A DNA stretch of 64,000 nucleotides, from assembly GCA_965237765.1 (NCBI GenBank), contig OZ250157.1, positions 2,418,001 through 2,482,000 on the forward strand. Reading direction: 5' to 3'. This DNA comes from WTGJ01 sp965237765. GTDB lineage: Bacteria > Chloroflexota > Anaerolineae > Aggregatilineales > Phototrophicaceae. The position numbers were made by a program, and so were the translations under genes. Each line of letters starts with the position of its first letter. Position 1 is the stretch's first letter. Below the pieces are notes generated by a model. It did not search any database and was not told the origin of the DNA. It was given only the letters and a program-made list of their open reading frames with translations. Shown piece by piece: positions 1-9,498 of the stretch.

Positions 1-914
1 TCCCCGGTAAGGAAGCTGTCCATGCCGCGTAGCAGCGCGCCACCGCCGGTGAGCAAGATGCCGCGCCCCATAATATCCGAGGCTAGCTCCGGTGGCGTAT
101 TGATGAGCAGGGACTTGACGACCTCGGCGATTTGCGCCAGCGGCTCCTCTAGCGCCTCGATAATTTCGCCAGTGCTCAGTGTGACCGTGCGCGGCAATCC
201 GCTCACATTATCAATGCCCTGCATTTCGTTCGAAAGCGCTTCTTCGCCATCGCTGGCGGCACCAATTTGCACCTTTAGAGCCTCGGCCGTGGGCTGGCCG
301 ATGATGAGGTTGTATTTCTTTCGTACATATTGACTGATGGCCTCATCCATATGCAAACCACCCACGCGCCCGCTGGCGGCGCGGACAACATGATTCATCG
401 TCAAGATGGCCGCCTCGGTGATGCCGCCGCCGATATTCACGACCATATCGCCAGCCGGGGTGCTGACGGGCAAACCAGCTCCTAGCGCCGCTGCCAGCGG
501 TTCCCAGATGAGGTATGCGCGCCTCGCCCCGGCCGCCAATGCTGCCTCATAGACCGCACGCCGCTCCACACTCGTTACGCCCCAGGGCACTGAAATCATA
601 ACTTCCGGTTTGAAAAAGGACATGCGCCCAGAGACGCGGCCGAAGAAATATTCCAGCATCGCCTGCGTGACCTCGTAATCGGCGATCACGCCATTAACCA
701 GTGGTCGGACGATCTCCAGATCTTCTTCGTCCACACGCCCCAACATCTCGCGCGCTGGTTGCCCAATTTCCACAATCCCGACGTTGCCGCGCTCGTCCGG
801 TTCCACCTTGAGGGCGACGAGAGAGGGCTCCTGCAGCACAATCCGCCCTTTTTGCCAGATCAGGACATTGATCGTACCGAGGTCGACTCCAAGTTGTGTG
901 CTGAAGAGGGGCAT
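1..914 (-). CDS. mreB: Rod shape-determining protein MreB (partial, C-terminus off the window)
   Basis: Bacterial actin homologue that forms membrane-bound filaments directing cell-wall synthesis. Translating the minus strand from the ATG at 914 gives an uninterrupted frame of 304 codons running off position 1. It carries the phosphate-1 loop GVDLGT (residues 9-14), a VISVPWGVTSVERRA-type segment, and near the end GRGILLTGGGALLRG, all typical of MreB. About 30-40 C-terminal residues should lie beyond the window. The start follows the atpC stop by 24 bp on the same strand, so it is probably co-transcribed with the ATP synthase genes. That neighbour is unusual, because mreB usually sits with mreC/mreD. 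The nucleotide loop reads DLGTIN where DLGTAN is common. Identity is secure. Confidence 0.93.
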   Translation of the reverse strand, partial: MPLFSTQLGVDLGTINVLIWQKGRIVLQEPSLVALKVEPDERGNVGIVEIGQPAREMLGRVDEEDLEIVRPLVNGVIADYEVTQAMLEYFFGRVSGRMSFFKPEVMISVPWGVTSVERRAVYEAALAAGARRAYLIWEPLAAALGAGLPVSTPAGDMVVNIGGGITEAAILTMNHVVRAASGRVGGLHMDEAISQYVRKKYNLIIGQPTAEALKVQIGAASDGEEALSNEMQGIDNVSGLPRTVTLSTGEIIEALEEPLAQIAEVVKSLLINTPPELASDIMGRGILLTGGGALLRGMDSFLTG

Positions 915-938
915 GCCGCGCCTTTGGCTGGCCGGGTG

Positions 939-1385
939 TTAGTCCTCGTCGTCGCTGAGGATGCGGAGGACGCGTCCACGCGCTTGCAATTTGCGCTTTA
1001 GTCGGATGGTTATTTCGGCGCGGCGCAGCGCGCGTTGGGCCTCGTGGCTTTCATTGGCGGAGAGACCCTCAGCCATGATCTGGGCGGCTCGTTCACGGGC
1101 GGCGTCGGCTTCTCCCACATTCAAATCGTAAGTTGACGCGGCCAAATCCGCTAGGATCACAACCTTATCAGGCCGAATATCCACAACGCCGCCGAAAACG
1201 GCGAAGCTTTCTTCAGCGTCACCCTTACGGATGATGAGCTCGCCGTCGGACAAGGTCGTCAGCACCGGCGCATGGTTTGGCAGGACGCCGATCGTGCCTT
1301 CTACGGCGGGGATGAGCACCATATCCACCGCCTCTTCGGCGAAGACACGCTTTTCTTGCGAGACCAGCTCCACCCTAAGCGTCAT
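939..1385 (-). CDS. atpC: F1 ATP synthase epsilon subunit
   Basis: Central-stalk subunit that couples rotation to the c-ring and can inhibit ATP hydrolysis. It has 148 residues: an N-terminal beta-sandwich (about 1-85, with PAVEGTIGVLPNHAPV, the family signature) and a C-terminal helical hairpin (about 88-135) ending in an acidic tail (DDED). It is the last of the atpA-G-D-C series and starts 2 bp after the atpD stop, which implies translational coupling. Length and order are normal. Nothing suggests a loss of function. Confidence 0.96.
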   Translation of the reverse strand: MTLRVELVSQEKRVFAEEAVDMVLIPAVEGTIGVLPNHAPVLTTLSDGELIIRKGDAEESFAVFGGVVDIRPDKVVILADLAASTYDLNVGEADAARERAAQIMAEGLSANESHEAQRALRRAEITIRLKRKLQARGRVLRILSDDED

Positions 1386-1387
1386 GG

Positions 1388-2800
1388 TTAGTTCCCGTTC
1401 GCGCCCGCTTCTTCATTGCGCGCCAGCACATCTTCTATCGCCCCGGCCATATAGAACATCTGCTCGGGGATATGATCCAGCTCGCCATCGAGGATCAGAC
1501 GGAAACCGCGCACCGTATCGCGCACGGGCACATAGCGCCCATCGCGGCCGGTGAATTGTTGCGCGACGAACATCGGCTGGCTCAGGAACAGCTCGATCTT
1601 GCGGGCACGGGCCACGAGCATACGGTCTTCATCGGAGAGTTCGTCAACACCCAGGATGGCGATGATATCCTGCAGATCTTTGTAGCGCTGGAGAACCTGT
1701 TGCACGCCGCGTGTTGTATTGTAATGCTCGTCACCGATGATATTCGGATCGAGGATTTTGCTGGTCGAGGCGAGCGGATCGACGGCGGGGAAGATGCCCT
1801 TTTCGACGATGGCGCGCTCGAGAGCGATAGTGCCATCAAGGTGCGTAAAGACGGCCACAGGCGCCGGATCGGAATAGTCATCGGCTGGGACGTAGACAGC
1901 TTGCATGGAAGTGATGGAGCCGCGACGGGTGGAGGTGATGCGCTCTTGCAGCTGGCCCATCTCATCCGCGAGCGTGGGCTGGTAGCCAACGGCGGAAGGC
2001 ATGCGCCCGAGCAAAGCGGAGACTTCCGCGCCCGCCAACGAATAGCGGAAGATGTTGTCGATAAACATTAGGACGTCTTTGCCCTGGTCGCGGAAATGCT
2101 CGGCCATTGTCAGACCGGCGAGGGCCACGCGCAGGCGCACTCCCGGTGGCTCGTTCATCTGCCCAAAGACCATCGCCAGTTTATCCAGCACGCCAGCTTC
2201 TTCCATTTCGCCGTAAAGCTGCGTGCCTTCTCGCGTGCGTTCGCCGACACCAGCGAAAACGGAAAGACCCTCGTGTTGGGTGGCGATGGAGTTGATCAGC
2301 TCCATGATGGTCACGGTCTTGCCCGTACCCGCGCCGCCAAAGATGCCGGTCTTGCCGCCGCGCGTCATCGGCGCGATGAGGTCGATGACTTTCAGGCCGG
2401 TCTCGAAGACTTCGATCTGCGTGGATTGATCTTCGAATTTGGGCGCGGGCGCGTGAATCGGCCGGTAGGGTTCGCTGCTGGGGACAGCGGGCCGGTTATC
2501 GATCGGCCGGCCGAGCACATTGAAGACGCGGCCCAACGAGGCGTCGCCGACGGGCACTTGGATAGACGAACCGATGGCGAACGCTTCTGTGCCACGCGCG
2601 AGGCCGTCGGTCGTATCCATGGCCACGGTGCGCACACCGTCATTGCCGAGGTGCGTTTGGACTTCCAGGATGAGGTCTTCTTTGTCTTCGCCAATGGGGA
2701 CGCGGATCGCCTCATAGATATCCGGTAGCTCGCCATGCGGAAAAACCACATCAACGACCGCGCCGAGCACCTGCGAAATCACGCCTCTGGTTTCTGCCAT
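1388..2800 (-). CDS. atpD: F1 ATP synthase beta subunit (catalytic)
   Basis: Catalytic nucleotide-binding subunit of the F1 head. The 470 residues include the P-loop GGAGTGKT (155-162), the FIDNIFRYSLAGAEVSALLG segment, the SRR-containing SITSMQAVYVPADD region and DELSDED near residue 395, a variant of the DELSEED loop that contacts gamma. The P-loop has Thr where most bacterial beta subunits have Val (GGAGVGKT). The essential Lys161 and Thr162 are kept. An AGGAG ribosome-binding site lies 8 nt before the ATG. It sits between atpG and atpC as in standard operons. Confident call. Confidence 0.98.
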   Translation of the reverse strand: MAETRGVISQVLGAVVDVVFPHGELPDIYEAIRVPIGEDKEDLILEVQTHLGNDGVRTVAMDTTDGLARGTEAFAIGSSIQVPVGDASLGRVFNVLGRPIDNRPAVPSSEPYRPIHAPAPKFEDQSTQIEVFETGLKVIDLIAPMTRGGKTGIFGGAGTGKTVTIMELINSIATQHEGLSVFAGVGERTREGTQLYGEMEEAGVLDKLAMVFGQMNEPPGVRLRVALAGLTMAEHFRDQGKDVLMFIDNIFRYSLAGAEVSALLGRMPSAVGYQPTLADEMGQLQERITSTRRGSITSMQAVYVPADDYSDPAPVAVFTHLDGTIALERAIVEKGIFPAVDPLASTSKILDPNIIGDEHYNTTRGVQQVLQRYKDLQDIIAILGVDELSDEDRMLVARARKIELFLSQPMFVAQQFTGRDGRYVPVRDTVRGFRLILDGELDHIPEQMFYMAGAIEDVLARNEEAGANGN

Positions 2801-2834
2801 ATTTTTCTCCTACTGTCGCCTGGCGGGTGGCCCG

Positions 2835-3806
2835 TCAGGCAGAGACTCCGTTCGTTTGCGCTTGGCTGCCCTTTTCCAATTGTTGCGCCAGGGCATCCAG
2901 CGTCTCTTGTAAGGCCTCCGCCCCGCCGACGATATCCAGTATCTCCGAGGTGATGACCGCCTGCCGTGCCTTGTTGAAGACAAGCGTCAATTGGCTCGTG
3001 AGGTCGCCAGCCGCATCCGAGGCGTTGCGCATCGCCACCATGCGGGCTGCGTGTTCGCTAGCGCGGGATTCCAGCGCCGCCTGGTAAAGCTGTAACTGTG
3101 TGAAGCGCGGTACGATCTCGTTGAGGATCGCTTCCGGGCTGGGCTCATATTCGTAGCCGCTCATGCCACCACTCACGGCCGGTGACGCTTTTACATACTC
3201 CGCCGCGACTTGGTCCTCGGTCGTGTAGGGGATGAGCGGTAGCCAGCCGAGCACGACTGGGCGCTGGGTGAGTATGTTGATGAAATCGGTATAGGCGATG
3301 AAGACCTGGTCGGCACGGCCGGCGAGAAATTCTTCGCTCGCCAGCTGAGAGATGGGCGCTAGAGCAGCGAGGGTTGGTTCATCTGGCAAATCGCTAAATT
3401 CGCCGATGACCTCTGCGCCGATGCGGAACATCGCGTCGCGCGCTTTGCGTCCGATGGTGATATAACGTGTGGGCACGGTCAGACGTTCGGCGAAGCGTTG
3501 CCCAGCGCGCAGGATGTTAGCGTTATATGCGCCGGCCAGGCCGCGGTCAGCGGAGATGATGACGATGAGCGCGCTACGCACTTCCTCACGCTCGGCCAGC
3601 AGGGGATGCAGCACCATGCCGGTCGGTGACATCTGGTGCACGTTGAGCAGGATTTCCCAGGCTTTTTCGGAATAGGCGCGGCTGGCGAGGGCGCGCGCCT
3701 GCGCCCGTCGTACGCGTGAGGCGGCCACTGCTTCCATCGCCCGCGTGATCTGAGCGATATTATCGACGCTCTTGATGCGCTTCTTGATCTCACGGACGGT
3801 CGGCAT
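2835..3806 (-). CDS. atpG: F1 ATP synthase gamma subunit
   Basis: Rotor shaft of F1. It has 323 residues, somewhat longer than the usual 285-300, with the N-terminal helix motif REIKKRIKSVDNIAQITRAM and the C-terminal helix motif ASEHAARMVAMRNASDAAGD. About 25 extra residues follow the usual end (LQETLDALAQQLEKGSQ and after). An internal stretch around 215-235 (GGMSGYEYEP) is also typical of the family. AGGGG lies 9 nt before the ATG. It lies between atpA and atpD. The C-terminal extension has no recognised function. Confidence 0.96.
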   Translation of the reverse strand: MPTVREIKKRIKSVDNIAQITRAMEAVAASRVRRAQARALASRAYSEKAWEILLNVHQMSPTGMVLHPLLAEREEVRSALIVIISADRGLAGAYNANILRAGQRFAERLTVPTRYITIGRKARDAMFRIGAEVIGEFSDLPDEPTLAALAPISQLASEEFLAGRADQVFIAYTDFINILTQRPVVLGWLPLIPYTTEDQVAAEYVKASPAVSGGMSGYEYEPSPEAILNEIVPRFTQLQLYQAALESRASEHAARMVAMRNASDAAGDLTSQLTLVFNKARQAVITSEILDIVGGAEALQETLDALAQQLEKGSQAQTNGVSA

Positions 3807-3827
3807 ACCGAATACCCCTGCTCGTGC

Positions 3828-5336
<1,509 letters not shown>

Positions 5337-5389
5337 CGTCCTCGTTCTTCCTCCGCTTCTGGGAAGCCGTACCCTCATATATCGCACTT

Positions 5390-5418
5390 ATCTTAACGGA
5401 TGCGGATGTGCTTGTCTA
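5390..5418 (-). promoter_or_regulatory. Putative sigma70-type promoter of the atpAGDC-mreB operon
   Basis: On the minus strand TAGACA (5418-5413) and TAAGAT (5395-5390) are separated by exactly 17 bp, within the 130-bp gap between proC and atpA. A short inverted repeat (GAGCTT-CGG-AAGCTC, 5440-5454) lies just upstream of it and could mark the end of the proC transcript, although it has no T-run. Both boxes match the consensus imperfectly, so this is a sequence-based inference. Confidence 0.45.
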
Positions 5419-5465
5419 GATTTGCACGAAGCGGCCAGTGAGCTTCCGAAGCTCTATTGTGGTCA

Positions 5466-6302
5466 TCATTCCGGGAAATGCTGCCCGTTGCTGCCTAGCG
5501 ATATAGAACGCTCGTAAGCTGCCCAGACAGCGCGCGCGATCACGGTGCGCAAGCCGCCTTTTTCCAGATGGAAAATGGCTTCGGCAGAGGTGCCGCCCGG
5601 GCTGGTGACCTGGTTGCGGAGCGAGGCTGGGTGCAGACCTGATGCCTGGGCAAAGGCGACCGAACCGAGTAGCGTTTGTTGCACCAATTGCTCGGCGATG
5701 CGCCGGGAGAAGCCCATATGCACGCCGACGTCGATGAGCGCTTCCATGAAGAGGAAAACGTACGCGGGGCCGCTGCCACTCAACGCCGTCGCCATATCCA
5801 GCAAGCTCTCATCTTCGACAGCGATTTCTTGCCCCAACGCGCCGAGCAGGGTGCGTGCCCAGCTGCGTTCGCTCTCAAGCACAGCGGCACGCGCCAACCA
5901 GATGGTGATGCCCTGCCCGATTTGCGCCGGTGTATTGGGCATCGCGCGGATTATGCGCTCCGTGCCCAGCCCATCCGCTAGACGTTTGCTGCTGGCGCCT
6001 GCGACGATACTTAGCACGAAGGTGTCGTCTCCCAGCGAATCGCGCAACTCCGGCAAGACCTGCGCCAAGGCCTGCGGCTTGACGGATAGCACGAGGATGT
6101 CCGCATGGGCTGCGGCGATCTTATTGTCAGATTCGTAGCGCAGATCATATCGCTCGACCAGTTCCTGACCGCGCTCTTCCCGAGGGTCAGCGGCGACGAG
6201 TTGCGCGGCGCTCATGGTATCCTGTGATAGCAATCCCTTTATCATCGCCTCGGCCATCACGCCGCTGCCGATAAAGCATATGGTTGGCTTCGGCGCGTGC
6301 AT
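5466..6302 (-). CDS. proC: Pyrroline-5-carboxylate reductase
   Basis: Catalyses the NAD(P)H-dependent last step of proline synthesis. The 278 residues begin with a Rossmann motif (FIGSGVMAEAM, 10-20) and contain the family signatures VLSVKPQ, RAMPNTPA, ALSGSGPAYVF and VTSPGGTSAEAI. The length is typical. The ATG lies 2 bp after the stop of the upstream enolase-superfamily gene (TAA-TA-ATG), so translation is probably coupled. It lies between an amino-acid racemase-like gene and the ATP synthase operon, consistent with a general amino-acid metabolism unit. Confidence 0.96.
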   Translation of the reverse strand: MHAPKPTICFIGSGVMAEAMIKGLLSQDTMSAAQLVAADPREERGQELVERYDLRYESDNKIAAAHADILVLSVKPQALAQVLPELRDSLGDDTFVLSIVAGASSKRLADGLGTERIIRAMPNTPAQIGQGITIWLARAAVLESERSWARTLLGALGQEIAVEDESLLDMATALSGSGPAYVFLFMEALIDVGVHMGFSRRIAEQLVQQTLLGSVAFAQASGLHPASLRNQVTSPGGTSAEAIFHLEKGGLRTVIARAVWAAYERSISLGSNGQHFPE

Positions 6303-6304
6303 TA

Positions 6305-7468
6305 TTAGTCCCAGCGTATCGTTGTATAGGGGTTATTGGCATGCCAGGCGGCGGCGCTACTCTCCAGGCGATCAGCTTGCACCTCGACGCCGATGCCCAC
6401 GCCATCGGGGACGCGAATCGTGCTGTCTTCCGCCAGCGTGAAGGCCGGCTCGCTGATATCTGGATTGTAGTAGCGGTCCGTAGCGGAGATATCGCAGGGC
6501 AACGTAACGCCTGGCAGCGAAGCGAAGGCGAGGTTGGCCGCGCGCCCCACACCCGTCTCCAGCAGGCCGCCAACCCAGAGCGGAATATCCTTCTCCACAC
6601 AAAAGCGATAGATCGCCAGACTCTCGGTATAGCCCGTAACGCGCGCCGGCTTTAAGTTGATGATGCGATAGGCGCCGATCTCGTAGCCCAGCTGCGCATC
6701 ACCCAGGCTATGGATGCTCTCATCCAGGCACACATCGGTCTTCAGTTGTGGCTGCAACTTGCTGTGCTGGTAGATATCCTCATAGCCGAGCGGCTGTTCG
6801 ATCATCAGCAGATCCAGCTCGTCAGCCTGTGCGAGGTGGGCGGCGTCATCCAGCGTATAGGCGCTATTCGCGTCCAGCATGAGCGAGATATCGGGAAATG
6901 CGGCCCGTACTGCGCGCGCCATCTCGATATCCCAACCTGGACGGATCTTCAGCTTGATGCGCCCATATCCCTGCGCGAGGCGCTTGCCAATCGTCGCGAT
7001 CGTCTCCTCGTGCGAGGATTTGATGCCGATGCTCACGCCGACGTTGGCATACCCGCGCGATTCATGGTCCGCCGGTAGATGATGGGCGAAAGCATCCGCC
7101 AGGCGCAGATCATTCGCTTGTGCCCAGACATCCCAGACAGCCGCTTCAACCGCATGCTTGGAGAGCGGATAGCCGCGCACAGATTTCATCAGCGCGGGCA
7201 GCTCGGTCGGGCTGGTGACCGTCTTACCGAGCACCGCAGGGATGAGGAACTCGCGGATGATGTGGTAGGAGCTGCCGAGTGTCTCGTAGCTATACCCAGG
7301 CTCGAGCATCGCTGAGGATTCGCCCCAGCCGACGAGGCCATCACTGGTGCGCAATTCCAACAACATGGCGGATTTGTTCGCTTCTCCGCCAAAACTGGTC
7401 GTCAAGATCTCGACGATCGGTAGGCTGATCAAATGGATGCGGATGGATTCGATGGTGATGCTGCGCAT
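6305..7468 (-). CDS. Enolase-superfamily N-succinylamino acid racemase / o-succinylbenzoate synthase type enzyme
   Basis: Member of the muconate-lactonising subgroup of the enolase superfamily. From the ATG at 7468 it has 387 residues, with acid-base lysines K172/K174 (RIKLKI), metal ligands D199-N201 (LDANS), E224 (IEQP) and D249 (LDESI), and the opposite-face K273 (NLKPARV). GGLLETGVGRAANLAFASL matches type-2 MenC/NSAR proteins. The upstream GNAT gene suggests the pathway in which a D-amino acid is N-succinylated, racemised and deacylated. No menaquinone gene is nearby, which argues against a MenC-only role. A GTG 12 bp upstream is a possible start, but the ATG lies better spaced after the upstream stop. 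The substrate is not proven. Confidence 0.8.
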   Translation of the reverse strand: MRSITIESIRIHLISLPIVEILTTSFGGEANKSAMLLELRTSDGLVGWGESSAMLEPGYSYETLGSSYHIIREFLIPAVLGKTVTSPTELPALMKSVRGYPLSKHAVEAAVWDVWAQANDLRLADAFAHHLPADHESRGYANVGVSIGIKSSHEETIATIGKRLAQGYGRIKLKIRPGWDIEMARAVRAAFPDISLMLDANSAYTLDDAAHLAQADELDLLMIEQPLGYEDIYQHSKLQPQLKTDVCLDESIHSLGDAQLGYEIGAYRIINLKPARVTGYTESLAIYRFCVEKDIPLWVGGLLETGVGRAANLAFASLPGVTLPCDISATDRYYNPDISEPAFTLAEDSTIRVPDGVGIGVEVQADRLESSAAAWHANNPYTTIRWD

Positions 7469-7472
7469 GGTA

Positions 7473-8372
7473 TCACTCACAATCGGCTATCGCTGGCTCT
7501 TGGTCGAGCTCGCGTTCGAGCAAATAGAAGGCGCGCCTCGCCGCTTCGCCCGGCAGCTGCCCATGCCAGAGGTCGGTGATGACATAACCGCGCCCATTCA
7601 GCCATTCTAGCAGCAGCTGGCGCAGTTGTACCTGCCAGGCAACGGCGGTGGCGCGGTCTTCCGCTAGGATTTCGTCGAAATTGGCGGGCAATTCGATAAG
7701 CGCGCCAGCGCGGAGCATCTGTCCTTCGTTCCCAAGATGGTGTTGAGCTCCGGGAGTGCGCCAATTCCCTAGCCCAGCAACGCTCGGGTTGAGGATCGGT
7801 GGTGCAGTTTCCAGGCGTTCAGTCAAAAGGCGCGGCGTCGGTGGTGGTAGGGCGGCGCGTTCGCGGACGCGGGCGGCGTGTACCCAGTATTCCACCAGCA
7901 AGCGGTCTGACGTTCCGAGGGTAGCGAGCGGCGTATCGGTGCCGTAGACGTCGCGGTCATATTGTCGACTGATACCACCCAACTTGGCCAGGTTAAAATG
8001 CGCGTTCAGACTCATGGTGGGCGTGAAAGTCCAGGTGATGAGCGGGATTCTCTGCTCGATCGCCAGTTCGCGCTGGGCTAATTTGAGGCGCATGGCAACA
8101 CCAAGATTGCGATATGGCGGCGCGACCACCATGCGCTTGGAGGCCATCACCGTTTTTCCGTTCCGCAAGCCAATATAACCGATGATGAAGCCAACCAACT
8201 GACCATTGATATACGATGCCAGCACATGGCCGCCATAGCGTACGAAGTGGATGAGCATTTGCGCGGGCACGAGGCCCCCTGCCCCATCTTCTCCCCATGT
8301 GGCGCGCTGCAAGGGCATGATGGCGAGAATTTCATCATATGTTCGAAGGGAGCGGATGAATAAGTCAGACAT
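7473..8372 (-). CDS. GNAT-family N-acyltransferase (COG3375-like)
   Basis: Probably transfers an acyl group, perhaps succinyl, from CoA to an amine. From the ATG at 8372 it has 299 residues. The GNAT core lies in the first half: an RMVVAPPYRNLGVAMRLKLA segment (acyl-CoA binding loop, Q/R-x-x-G-x-G/A variant) and a WTFTPTMSLNAHFNLAKLG stretch typical of the large COG3375 type that often neighbours MenC-like genes. The open frame extends 61 codons further upstream but would overlap the preceding SDR gene completely there, so the inner ATG, 5 bp after the SDR stop, is preferred. The stop lies 4 bp before the racemase-like gene. The function is inferred from family and context. Confidence 0.72.
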   Translation of the reverse strand: MSDLFIRSLRTYDEILAIMPLQRATWGEDGAGGLVPAQMLIHFVRYGGHVLASYINGQLVGFIIGYIGLRNGKTVMASKRMVVAPPYRNLGVAMRLKLAQRELAIEQRIPLITWTFTPTMSLNAHFNLAKLGGISRQYDRDVYGTDTPLATLGTSDRLLVEYWVHAARVRERAALPPPTPRLLTERLETAPPILNPSVAGLGNWRTPGAQHHLGNEGQMLRAGALIELPANFDEILAEDRATAVAWQVQLRQLLLEWLNGRGYVITDLWHGQLPGEAARRAFYLLERELDQEPAIADCE

Positions 8373-8377
8373 GATGC

Positions 8378-9331
8378 TCAACAACTGGCGCGCTGCGGTC
8401 GCCGCCGAAAGATGCGCTGCATTAGGGTGCGGAAATGCCTTTGTCGCGGCAAATATCCCAGCAGAGTTTCCTCCAAACGCTGCGGATGGATCCCAAACGA
8501 GCGCGGTAGGTTGCCAATGCCCGTCGTGCGACTGGTCGCGACGAGGTCGAGCCATTGCTCGGTGATGAGCGAACGCGGGAGCAATCGGCTACCGACAAGG
8601 GCCAACCAGCTTAAGAGATAGGGAGGCGCATCCAGGAGCGGACGCTGCATACCCGTCACGCGCATGATGGTGCGAAGCAGCTCAGTGAAGGTGAGATACT
8701 CTGGCCCGCCGACTGTGACCGTTTCATCCACCACATCCAGCCTCTGCAACGAACGGGCAATGGCTTCCACCAGATCACCAACATAGATGGGTTGCAGCAG
8801 GTATTCGCCGCGGCTGGGTTGGGCGAAGAAGAGCGGATTGGCGCGCAGAAGGGCGGCCAGATGGCTAATGAAGGAATCCGCCTCGCCAAATACCAGCGCG
8901 CTGCGGATGATGGTGAATGCCAGCCCGCTTTCGCGTAACAGTTGCTCTTGTGCGCCTTTGATGCGCAGCGTCGGTATGCCGGAAGCAGGTGACGCATCCA
9001 GATGGCTGACCAGTATCACGCGTCCGACGTGAGCCAACCGCGCTGCCCGAATCAGCGCACGTGTACCTTCGATTTCGATAGCGTGCAAATCTTGTGCCTG
9101 CCCCCACCACATTGCGCTGCGCAAGTGGATGATGCAGTGCACACCATCGACCAACTGTGCCCAGAGCGCATCGTTCGGCTCGTGATGGATGTGGGTTTCG
9201 AGCGCGGAGTCTTCTGGTAAGGCGCGCGCGTGTTGTGGCGTAACGAGGCAACGCAATAGTCGGCCTTCCACCAAGAGGTGTGCCACCAGCCTTCGCCCGA
9301 TATAACCGCCCGCGCCAGTCACCAGGATCAT
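8378..9331 (-). CDS. NAD(P)-dependent atypical SDR (NDUFA9-like / epimerase family)
   Basis: Rossmann-fold nucleotide-binding protein of 317 residues. It starts with VTGAGGYIGRRL (TGxxGxxG, residues 4-15) and continues with SHLDASP and IIRSALVFGEADSFI, as in atypical SDRs of the NmrA/NDUFA9 type. The canonical YxxxK is not evident; RIKGAQEQLLRESG occupies its place, with Tyr lost. Such proteins often bind NAD(P)H structurally or act on quinone or lipid substrates. GAGG precedes the ATG by 10 nt. It is the first gene of the leftward operon and divergent from fabF. No specific substrate can be given. Confidence 0.72.
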   Translation of the reverse strand: MILVTGAGGYIGRRLVAHLLVEGRLLRCLVTPQHARALPEDSALETHIHHEPNDALWAQLVDGVHCIIHLRSAMWWGQAQDLHAIEIEGTRALIRAARLAHVGRVILVSHLDASPASGIPTLRIKGAQEQLLRESGLAFTIIRSALVFGEADSFISHLAALLRANPLFFAQPSRGEYLLQPIYVGDLVEAIARSLQRLDVVDETVTVGGPEYLTFTELLRTIMRVTGMQRPLLDAPPYLLSWLALVGSRLLPRSLITEQWLDLVATSRTTGIGNLPRSFGIHPQRLEETLLGYLPRQRHFRTLMQRIFRRRPQRASC

Positions 9332-9498
9332 CGCGCCTGCCTCGGGGTCGCGCGCTGTGCTATACTCGCGCCGAGAATTCGCATCATCACCCGGACTTGC
9401 TGCCTAATTTAAGTACGTTCATGCGGCATTATAGCCAAAGCGGCGCCAAGGGAGCAGCAAGTGGCGCGCAACGCCAGCCAGGCGATGGGGTTAAGTAA
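9332..9498. promoter_or_regulatory. Divergent intergenic region between the SDR operon and fabF-fabH
   Basis: This 167-bp gap separates divergent genes. On the plus strand a TGC-TATACT extended -10 element lies at 9358-9366, suitable for fabF. On the minus strand a perfect TATAAT lies at 9433-9428, suitable for the SDR operon, but neither has a convincing -35 box at the right distance. No hairpin or operator-like repeat is apparent. A FapR- or FadR-type site was not recognised. Confidence 0.35.

Noticed and set aside
1472..2728. Plus-strand ORFs inside atpD
   Set aside because: They are antisense shadows of the ATP synthase beta gene.
5440..5454. Rho-independent terminator after proC
   Set aside because: The 6-bp stem with a CGG loop has no T-run after it.
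6305..7468. Dedicated MenC (o-succinylbenzoate synthase)
   Set aside because: No menaquinone genes occur nearby and the GNAT neighbour suits NSAR better. It stays possible.
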